From: Hyphomicrobiales bacterium
GTDB lineage: Bacteria > Pseudomonadota > Alphaproteobacteria > Rhizobiales > TMED25
Reading direction: 5' to 3'
Assembly (NCBI GenBank): GCA_016780665.1
Contig: JADHLM010000032.1
Coordinates: 1 to 12,220 of the forward strand
Length of the DNA: 12,220 bases
The notes under the pieces are model-generated. The model saw nothing but the letters and a program-made list of their open reading frames with translations. It had not been told where the DNA came from and made no database searches. The position numbers and the translations under genes are program-made. This document shows positions 6,422 to 12,220 of the stretch, one piece after another (the stretch's first letter is position 1; every line of letters begins with the position of its first letter).

Positions 6422-8350
6422 TCAAGGCTGAGTTTGAGGCTTCATCTTTCCTGTCTTTTTGATTTTATCTACAGGTTCATTTTTTCCTTTCTTGGATGGT
6501 ATAGCTGATGCATCTGTTGGGGGTTCCTCTGACCCCAAATCTTCTGACCTATCAGGGTTTTTACCATTCAGTAGATCTAAAATTTCGTTACCACTTAGAG
6601 TTTCATACTCGAGCAGACCTTCTGCAATAATCTCAAGTTGATCTTTAAATTCTATTACAATTTCTGTAGCTGTCTTGTGACCTTGATCAACAAGCTTATG
6701 TATTTCTGAATCTACGATCTTTTGGGTTTCTTCGGATAAATTTTGGGTTCTAGCAACTGAATAACCTAAAAATACTTCGTCCTCATTATTACCATAAGCG
6801 AGAGGTCCCAAAATATCACTCATACCAAACTGAGTTACCATGGCTCTTGCTAAATTTGTAGCCATTTTTATATCAGATTGTGCGCCTGATGTAACTTTAT
6901 CATCACCAAAAATTAATTCCTCAGCAGCTCTCCCTCCCATAGCAACAGCTAGATCCGCTTTCATTTTTTCTCTGGTCATAGAAAGTTGATCACGCTCAGG
7001 TAACCTCATTACCATACCTAAAGCTCTTCCACGTGGTATGATTGTCGCTTTATGGATTGGATCTGATGCCTTTTGTTTGATGGTTACTAAAGCATGACCA
7101 GCTTCATGATATGCCGTTAATTTTTTCTCATCATCAGACATTACCAGAGTCCTTCTCTCTGATCCCATCATTACTTTGTCTTTTGCATCTTCGAATTCTG
7201 TCTGTGTTATTACTCTTTTACCTCTTCTTGCTGCCAATAGCGCAGCTTCATTAACAAGATTTGCAAGATCAGCTCCAGAAAAGCCTGGCGTACCTCTAGC
7301 GATAACTTTCAGGTCTATCTCCTCTGATAATTTTACTTTTCTTACATGAACCTTCAATATTTTTTCACGACCAATAATGTCTGGATTTGGAACAACTACC
7401 TGTCTATCAAATCTACCTGGTCTAAGTAGAGCAGGATCAAGAACATCTGGTCTGTTCGTTGCTGCAATTAATATAATACCTTCATTTTCTTCGAAACCAT
7501 CCATTTCAACTAGCAATTGATTTAAGGTTTGCTCTCTTTCGTCATTTCCACCGCCAAGGCCTGCTCCTCGATGTCTTCCCACTGCATCTATTTCATCAAT
7601 GAAGATTATACATGGAGCGCTTCTTTTAGCCTGTTCAAACATATCTCTGACTCTGCTTGCACCGACACCCACAAACATTTCAACAAAATCTGAACCAGAT
7701 ATTGTAAAAAATGGCACACCCGCTTCCCCAGCTATTGCTCTTGCTAATAGCGTTTTTCCAGTCCCAGGAGGTCCAACAAGCAATGCTCCTTTCGGAATCT
7801 TTCCCCCTAAGTACTGAAACTTTCTTGGGTCTTTTAGAAACTCTACTATTTCTTCTAAATCTTCTTTTGCCTCATCAATTCCAGCTACATCAGCAAATGT
7901 CACTTTTCCTTTTTTTTCATTTAATAATTTTGCTTTGGATTTTCCAAATCCCATTGCTCCACGGCCACCACCTTGCATTTGTTTAAGAAAAAATACCCAA
8001 ACAGCAATTAGGAGCAACATTGGAAACCATGAAACAAAAATAGAGAATAATGCACTTTGTTTAATTGGCTGCACATTGATAATGACACCTTGGTCATTTA
8101 GTCTATCAATAAATTGTGGGTCATCAGGTGTATATGAGTGAAACCTAGATCCATCATTAAATGATCCTCGGATCTCATCACCGGTTATGACAACATCTCT
8201 TACATTTCCTCCAGAAACTTCTGATATAAGTGTTGTATAGCTTATTTCAGTAACACCTCTTGTTTCACTAGAGGTTTGAAACACATTGTATAATGCCATC
8301 ATGAGCAAGCCGATGACCAACCAAATTATTATATTCTTTAAACCACCCAA
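6422..8350 (-). CDS. ftsH: ATP-dependent zinc metalloprotease FtsH, TTG start
   Basis: FtsH is the inner-membrane AAA+ protease that degrades misassembled membrane proteins and selected regulators. The 642-residue protein is full length. It has TM1 (about 7-24), a periplasmic domain (25-99) and TM2 (about 100-123). The ATPase carries Walker A GPPGTGKT (193-200), pore loop FVG (226-228), Walker B IIFIDE (248-253) and second region of homology through NRPDVLDPALLRPGRFDR (299-316). The protease has HEAGH (415-419) and a third zinc ligand, probably Asp493. A lysine/proline-rich tail (about 598-642) follows. The start at 8350 is TTG: AAGGA lies 7 nt upstream, there is no in-frame ATG upstream, and the next internal Met is inside TM1. 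It lies 22 nt after tilS and 35 nt before glmM. Confidence 0.97.
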   Translation of the reverse strand: MGGLKNIIIWLVIGLLMMALYNVFQTSSETRGVTEISYTTLISEVSGGNVRDVVITGDEIRGSFNDGSRFHSYTPDDPQFIDRLNDQGVIINVQPIKQSALFSIFVSWFPMLLLIAVWVFFLKQMQGGGRGAMGFGKSKAKLLNEKKGKVTFADVAGIDEAKEDLEEIVEFLKDPRKFQYLGGKIPKGALLVGPPGTGKTLLARAIAGEAGVPFFTISGSDFVEMFVGVGASRVRDMFEQAKRSAPCIIFIDEIDAVGRHRGAGLGGGNDEREQTLNQLLVEMDGFEENEGIILIAATNRPDVLDPALLRPGRFDRQVVVPNPDIIGREKILKVHVRKVKLSEEIDLKVIARGTPGFSGADLANLVNEAALLAARRGKRVITQTEFEDAKDKVMMGSERRTLVMSDDEKKLTAYHEAGHALVTIKQKASDPIHKATIIPRGRALGMVMRLPERDQLSMTREKMKADLAVAMGGRAAEELIFGDDKVTSGAQSDIKMATNLARAMVTQFGMSDILGPLAYGNNEDEVFLGYSVARTQNLSEETQKIVDSEIHKLVDQGHKTATEIVIEFKDQLEIIAEGLLEYETLSGNEILDLLNGKNPDRSEDLGSEEPPTDASAIPSKKGKNEPVDKIKKTGKMKPQTQP

Positions 8351-8357
8351 TTTAATA

Positions 8358-8362
8358 TCCTT
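8358..8362 (-). promoter_or_regulatory. Shine-Dalgarno site deciding the ftsH TTG start
   Basis: The minus strand reads AAGGA, 7 nt before TTG at 8350. It supports this rare start codon and lies in the 22-nt tilS-ftsH spacer. Confidence 0.75.
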
Positions 8363-8372
8363 TGCATAAAAA

Positions 8373-9653
8373 CTACACTAATTTATTCTTCTCTTGCAGC
8401 TTGAATTTAACGTCTAAATATCCACTATTATATATATTGTGTATGTTAGGCATTAATACAAGCTTATCTTTTATAAATCCACCAGGTAGTGTGTTCAAGA
8501 CATACATTGGAATATTTGCGTAAATAGTATTTTCGCATAGATATTTTAATTCTTTGGATCTACCTAAATTTTTTATGGTTATAAAATCTTCATTAAACGA
8601 CTTCAAACAAATTTTAAATCTATTATCCCAAAAATGATAATCGCCAACCTTCAGATTAAAACACTCAATATCCCTATTCTCTCTTGTGATGTGTATCATA
8701 TTTTTCTTTGTGTATATGACACAACCATTTATGGTCTTCGGCTTTCTTGTTTGGATTACTTCAGAACAGACTCTCTCTAATGATTGAAGGGACACCCTTT
8801 TACCGTTAACATAAATTAAAGACTTTTCGAAAACCTTAATGATAATTTCATGGGGATATGCTCTCAAGATATCATAATCCAATGACACATAACCAAGATT
8901 ATCAAAATGTAAAACTTCACGAAGGGCCTTATCTGTAACATTACTTATTACTTCATGAGCCCTTCCCAATCTATTTAATGTCAACTGAAGCTTTTCTTTG
9001 CTTATATTAAGTTTTTCCAGAGTTGATATGTTATTTCTAATTTGTATTCTTTCATACTTCTCATCATTGTTTGTGGGATCATCAATCCATCCAATGTTTT
9101 GTGAAACTAAAATTTTTGTTGTTTGATCTCTGGTTACTTTTAGCAATGGTCTAAATAAATTTATTCCATCTAAGTTACGACTTGTTTGTATGGATTTCAA
9201 ACCCTCTAATCCACTCCCTTTTGCAAGCCTCATCAAAAATGTCTCAATGTTATCATCTAATGTGTGACCTGTGATTAAAGTATCAATTCTAGTTTCCTTT
9301 AAATAATTTATCATTAGCTCGTATCTTGCATTTCTTGCCTTCTCTTGTATCGAGGTTTTTATATTACCATGATGCCAAATAAGTATCTTATGATGAAAAC
9401 CATATCCCTCAGCAATCAATGAGACCTCAGCACATTCTTCATTTGACTCTTCTCTTAGCTGATGATTGACAGTTAAAACAACAATGTCCTTTTTAAATTT
9501 ATTATTTTTTAGCCATTTATTGATTAAGAACATCAATGCTAAACTATCTCTACCACCTGAAACAGCTAGCGCCATTCTATTAATATCTACTAATGGTGAG
9601 AATAAGTCATTAATTTGATGATCTGATAGGGGTAATTTATCTTTAAGATTCAT
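8373..9653 (-). CDS. tilS: tRNA(Ile)-lysidine synthetase
   Basis: TilS attaches lysine to C34 of the CAU-anticodon tRNA-Ile using ATP, changing its decoding from AUG to AUA; it is essential in most bacteria. The 426-residue length is close to E. coli TilS. The N-terminal PP-loop ATPase has AVSGGRDS (30-37), TVNHQLREES (61-70), TGHTLDDNIETFLMRLAKGSGLEGL (128-152, listed here as the Asp-Asp dyad at 133-134 and its flanks) and WIDDPTNND (189-197). A basic stretch YERIQIRNNI (200-209) follows. The C-terminal half is weakly conserved, as is usual. The ATG at 9653 has no Shine-Dalgarno sequence and follows pal by 89 nt. The spacer holds a short reading frame whose stop overlaps the tilS start. The pal-tilS-ftsH order supports the call. 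Confidence 0.94.
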   Translation of the reverse strand: MNLKDKLPLSDHQINDLFSPLVDINRMALAVSGGRDSLALMFLINKWLKNNKFKKDIVVLTVNHQLREESNEECAEVSLIAEGYGFHHKILIWHHGNIKTSIQEKARNARYELMINYLKETRIDTLITGHTLDDNIETFLMRLAKGSGLEGLKSIQTSRNLDGINLFRPLLKVTRDQTTKILVSQNIGWIDDPTNNDEKYERIQIRNNISTLEKLNISKEKLQLTLNRLGRAHEVISNVTDKALREVLHFDNLGYVSLDYDILRAYPHEIIIKVFEKSLIYVNGKRVSLQSLERVCSEVIQTRKPKTINGCVIYTKKNMIHITRENRDIECFNLKVGDYHFWDNRFKICLKSFNEDFITIKNLGRSKELKYLCENTIYANIPMYVLNTLPGGFIKDKLVLMPNIHNIYNSGYLDVKFKLQEKNKLV

Positions 9654-9742
9654 AATTATTAGTTAAGCAATAGATGCCAATCCACATTTTTTATGGCAAA
9701 ATAATATATGAATGTTTTTCAAATATCTAGTAGGAAATCAAA

Positions 9743-10252
9743 TCAATTATCTGCAATTACAACAGATACCGCTCTCCTATTTTGAGACCAACACGCTTCA
9801 GATGAGCATGCTGCCACAGGTCTTTCTTTACCGTATGATATAGTTTCAATCCTGTCACTACCTATTCCAAGACTTTCAAGATAAGAAACAGCCGCTTCAG
9901 CTCTTTTTGCGCTTAAAGCCAGATTGTACTCTCTTGTTCCTCTCTCATCAGCGTGACCTTCAATTATAATATCAATTTCAGGGTATAATTCTAACCAAGA
10001 AGCTTGTCTCTCAAGTATTGCCTTTGCATCATCATCTAAACTAGTAGAGTTTGTCACAAAAAATACTCTGTCACCAACATTAACTGTGAAGTCCTGGGAT
10101 GATCCAGGTATTGCATTGGATACTATGTCAGCTTCATTATCATTTCCACCACCAAACAAGACTTGCTCGATCTTTTGCCTTGATGCACATCCTGTTAGGA
10201 TAAAAATTAATAAAAAAGTCACGGAAAGATTGAGTGCTTTTTTATATGTCAT
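9743..10252 (-). CDS. pal: Peptidoglycan-associated lipoprotein Pal
   Basis: Pal is an outer-membrane lipoprotein that binds peptidoglycan and, through TolB, the Tol machinery, drawing the outer membrane inward at division. The 169-residue precursor has a lipoprotein signal: basic YKK, a hydrophobic core (about 7-20) and lipobox LTGC (19-22, with Cys22 lipidated). After a short linker, an OmpA-like domain covers about 55-167. It has VFFVTNSTSLD (63-73), EGHADERGTREYN (98-110, Asp102) and LSAKRAEAAVSYL (113-125, Arg117), the meso-DAP-binding positions, then SQNRRAV (156-162). Cys149 and Cys154 could form a periplasmic disulphide; E. coli Pal has no equivalent. The start at 10252 has a strong AAGGGG 8 nt upstream. 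It follows tolB by 71 nt. No cpoB follows before tilS. Confidence 0.96.
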   Translation of the reverse strand: MTYKKALNLSVTFLLIFILTGCASRQKIEQVLFGGGNDNEADIVSNAIPGSSQDFTVNVGDRVFFVTNSTSLDDDAKAILERQASWLELYPEIDIIIEGHADERGTREYNLALSAKRAEAAVSYLESLGIGSDRIETISYGKERPVAACSSEACWSQNRRAVSVVIADN

Positions 10253-10260
10253 TGTTTATT

Positions 10261-10266
10261 CCCCTT
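10261..10266 (-). promoter_or_regulatory. Strong Shine-Dalgarno site of pal
   Basis: The minus strand reads AAGGGG, 8 nt before the pal ATG. It is one of the strongest in this window, which suits the high copy number expected of an abundant lipoprotein. Confidence 0.75.
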
Positions 10267-10290
10267 TAAATATAGAATCTCACTTTAACT

Positions 10291-10308
10291 TTAACACTTA
10301 AATGTTAA
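10291..10308. repeat. Inverted repeat in the tolB-pal spacer
   Basis: TTAACA and TGTTAA form a perfect 6-bp inverted repeat around the hexamer CTTAAA (plus strand). The stem is too AT-rich, and lacks an adjacent T-run, to be a normal terminator. A possible minus-strand -10 (TATATT, 10269-10274) lies between it and the pal Shine-Dalgarno sequence, so it could be a weak operator or processing site for a pal-specific transcript; this is inference. Confidence 0.3.
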
Positions 10309-10323
10309 CAAATGATGTAATAT

Positions 10324-11640
10324 TTAGTTCAGCAGATTTGACCATGAAGGATCTGATGCAAACCCGGGTGTATCTATTAATTTTTCATTATATCCTGTTA
10401 TGTCAACGGAATATATCATAGAACCACCGCTCTCACCTGGTGACTCTCTAAAAAACATTAAGACCCTGCCGTTGGGAGACCAAGTTGGACCTTCATTATG
10501 GAAACCATCAGTAATTATTCTTTCTCCACTCCCATCAGCAAACATTACACCAATCATAAATCTTCCCTTTGATATCTTCGTAAAGGCTATGTAGTCCCCT
10601 CTTGGAGACCATACCGGCGTAGAGTAGCTTCCGGTTCCATAACTAATTCTTCTCACATTATTTCCATTTGCATCCATCACATATAATTGCTGTGTACCAG
10701 ATTTATCTGATTCAAATACAATATTTTTTGCATCAGGGGAGTAACTCGGTGCCGTGTTTATGTCGGGTGTATTAGTAAGTCTTCTTCTTTCAAAATTACT
10801 TAAATTCATTTCAAAAATATTAGAGCCAACGCCTTCTTGCAGGCTCATAATAATCTTCTTCCCATCAGGGGAAAATCTTGGAGCAAATGTCATACCAGGA
10901 AATGAACCAACCACATATGTCTGTTTTGATTCAAGGTTATAGATATATACCTGAGGTTGACCATTTCTGTATGAAAGATATACAAGATCTTCTGAATTCG
11001 GACTAAATCTGGGCGTTAATACAAGATCATTGCCTGTTGTTAATAGTCGTGGATTAAATCCATCTTGATCCATAATTGCTAATCTCTTTATTCTATTTGT
11101 CTTTGGACCGCTTTCTGCAATAAAAGCAACTTTCGTATCAAAATACCCCTTTTCGCCAGTTAGCCTTGTGTAAACTGTGTCTGCAATTACATGAGCTAAA
11201 CTTCTCCATTTATTTCTTGAAGTTGTTAATGTTTGTTCAACAAGTGCCTTCTCCGCTACAACATCCCAAAGTCTGTAATCAATACTCACTATATCATTAT
11301 CTCTATATGATAATTCAGCAGACAATAAAGTCTCAGCGTTAATCACCCGCCAGGAATTAAAATTTGGTTTTTGACTTATTGAGCTAAGATTTTCCAAAAA
11401 TGCTTTGGGATTTATTGGGTAAAATAACCCCGAACCAGCAAGGTCACTTGCAATTACACGAGATATATCAAATCCAAGATCTTTTTCCAAACCCTGTTTA
11501 TCAATTACTGATGGAATTGCAATTGGAAGTGGTTTTAAATTACCATCATTGACATTAATTTCTAGAGCTGCTTGCGGAAATCTAATTTGGAATAATAATA
11601 TAGCTATAACAGTCAATATATATCTGATTTTAATTCTCAT
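10324..11640 (-). CDS. tolB: Tol-Pal system periplasmic beta-propeller protein TolB
   Basis: TolB is the periplasmic link between TolA and Pal. From ATG at 11640 it is 438 residues. It has a signal peptide (basic MRIKIR, hydrophobic core about 7-19, cleavage probably near residues 24-25), an N-terminal alpha/beta domain (to about 165) and a C-terminal beta-propeller. Blades show as repeats of the type RFSPNSEDLVYLSY, RFSPDGKKIIMS, SYSPDAKNIVFES, VWSPRGDYIAF and TWSPNGRVLMF, each followed by a strand such as QLYVMDANG. A longer reading from GTG at 11649 adds three residues and overlaps tolA by 8 nt. I prefer 11640 because it gives a cleaner signal peptide, lies one base after the tolA stop and has GGTGGA at suitable distance. 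Translational coupling with tolA is likely. The identification is secure. Confidence 0.95.
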   Translation of the reverse strand: MRIKIRYILTVIAILLFQIRFPQAALEINVNDGNLKPLPIAIPSVIDKQGLEKDLGFDISRVIASDLAGSGLFYPINPKAFLENLSSISQKPNFNSWRVINAETLLSAELSYRDNDIVSIDYRLWDVVAEKALVEQTLTTSRNKWRSLAHVIADTVYTRLTGEKGYFDTKVAFIAESGPKTNRIKRLAIMDQDGFNPRLLTTGNDLVLTPRFSPNSEDLVYLSYRNGQPQVYIYNLESKQTYVVGSFPGMTFAPRFSPDGKKIIMSLQEGVGSNIFEMNLSNFERRRLTNTPDINTAPSYSPDAKNIVFESDKSGTQQLYVMDANGNNVRRISYGTGSYSTPVWSPRGDYIAFTKISKGRFMIGVMFADGSGERIITDGFHNEGPTWSPNGRVLMFFRESPGESGGSMIYSVDITGYNEKLIDTPGFASDPSWSNLLN

Positions 11641-11641
11641 A

Positions 11642-12220
11642 TCATCCACCCATCATATTTCTTGGATCAAATGTAAATTTAATTTCTTTCCATAAATCAT
11701 ATTTATCGATTGGTAGCTTATAAGGCTCACATTGCTTAACGGCTCTAACGGCTGCCTCAATCGCAATTTTACTCACATCATTTGTTGATCTCGTAATTGG
11801 TTCTACATTCAAAATTTTTCCATCCTTAGCTAGTGAAATCTGTACCTGTACTCTTTGATTTGCTGCTCCTCTGACGCCTATTGGAGGATTCCAGCACATT
11901 TCTATCTGTCTTTTCATATTTAGAATATCTCCCGATGATATTGTGTCTGCTTTTTTAGAAATTTCCTTTTTTTCTGGTACATTTTCTATAACTTCTCCAA
12001 TATTCCTATCATCAGGAAACTTATCAAGAAGCGCGGTAACTTCTTTACTTTCCTCTTCTTTCTCATCGTATTCTAAATTAGTTAATAATTTATCATTCAA
12101 TTTACTTAATTCGGGTTTTGCACTTGGGGTAGCAAAAATCTCTGATATTTCTTCTTCTGGTTCTTCATCAGAAAGAATAGTTGACTCTTTCTCAATTTGT
12201 TGATCAATCTTCATATTATT
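11642..12220 (-). CDS. tolA: TolA C-terminal part, 5' end outside window
   Basis: TolA is the inner-membrane protein energised by TolQR that spans the periplasm to reach TolB and Pal. The frame is open to the right edge. An ATG at 12214 exists, but only two Asn codons precede it in the window and the product would lack the N-terminal membrane anchor every TolA needs, so the true start is almost certainly beyond the edge. Numbering from that ATG, residues 1-95 are hydrophilic and acidic (many Glu/Asp/Lys/Ser), the stalk. Residues about 97-187 are the TolA/TonB-like C-terminal domain: IEMCWNPP (104-111), a strand-rich middle, AAVRAVKQCEPYKLP (154-168) and YDLWKEIKFTFDP (172-184). Cys107 and Cys162 probably form the usual disulphide. 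Immediate succession by tolB supports the call over a TonB paralogue. Confidence 0.9.
   Translation of the reverse strand, partial: NNMKIDQQIEKESTILSDEEPEEEISEIFATPSAKPELSKLNDKLLTNLEYDEKEEESKEVTALLDKFPDDRNIGEVIENVPEKKEISKKADTISSGDILNMKRQIEMCWNPPIGVRGAANQRVQVQISLAKDGKILNVEPITRSTNDVSKIAIEAAVRAVKQCEPYKLPIDKYDLWKEIKFTFDPRNMMGG

Noticed and set aside
9666..9698. Hairpin TGCCA...TGGCA in the pal-tilS spacer as a terminator
   Set aside because: The stem is only 5 bp with a 14-nt loop and no U-run after it on the minus strand; it is too weak.
11641..11649. GTG at 11649 as the tolB start
   Set aside because: It is possible and adds three residues, but ATG at 11640 follows the tolA stop by one base and gives a cleaner signal peptide; kept as an alternative only.
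12212..12214. ATG at 12214 as the true tolA start
   Set aside because: The product would lack the membrane anchor, and the frame is open to the window edge, so the gene is treated as partial.
1..12220. Mobile elements, CRISPR arrays, tRNA or rRNA genes, toxin-antitoxin or defence genes
   Set aside because: No transposase or integrase motifs, regular spaced repeats, RNA-gene landmarks or defence domains were seen on either strand; the window is filled with core genes.

Overview
The window looks like ordinary chromosomal core DNA from an AT-rich alphaproteobacterium, probably a streamlined, marine-type one. The basis is the tol-pal/tilS/ftsH/glmM gene order, the serC-serA-purA order, alphaproteobacterial-looking SerC, Pal and TolA sequences, A/T-dominated codon use and very short spacers. 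This placement is inferred from gene order and protein character; no species can be assigned from the sequence alone.

Layout. On the minus strand, read from the right edge leftwards, a cell-envelope cluster runs tolA (5' end outside the window) > tolB > pal > tilS > ftsH > glmM (12220 down to 5040). TolA, TolB and Pal are the trans-envelope Tol-Pal system that ties the outer membrane to peptidoglycan during division. TilS makes lysidine on tRNA-Ile, FtsH is the membrane quality-control protease, and GlmM supplies glucosamine-1-phosphate for peptidoglycan and LPS. The cpoB/ybgF gene that often follows pal is absent. A second minus-strand operon, serC > serA > purA (3981 down to the left edge), provides two steps of serine synthesis and the first committed step of AMP synthesis; purA is cut by the left edge.

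Between the two lies one plus-strand gene, an EamA/DMT-family ten-helix transporter (4144-5043). It diverges from serC across a 162-bp regulatory region and converges on glmM with a 4-nt overlap of the stop codons. The divergent region is the richest non-coding stretch. It holds a two-hairpin leader in front of serC, whose second hairpin displays the serC Shine-Dalgarno sequence in its loop and which resembles the alphaproteobacterial serC leader motif. It also holds a good sigma70-type promoter for the transporter with a 12-bp perfect palindrome over its -10 end and likely start site.

No gene-free stretch exceeds 300 bases. I saw no mobile element, CRISPR array, tRNA or rRNA. I found no clearly new multi-gene system. 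The points most worth checking are the serC leader, the possible link between the transporter and serine metabolism, the operator-like palindrome, and small oddities of starts, spacers and active-site residues.
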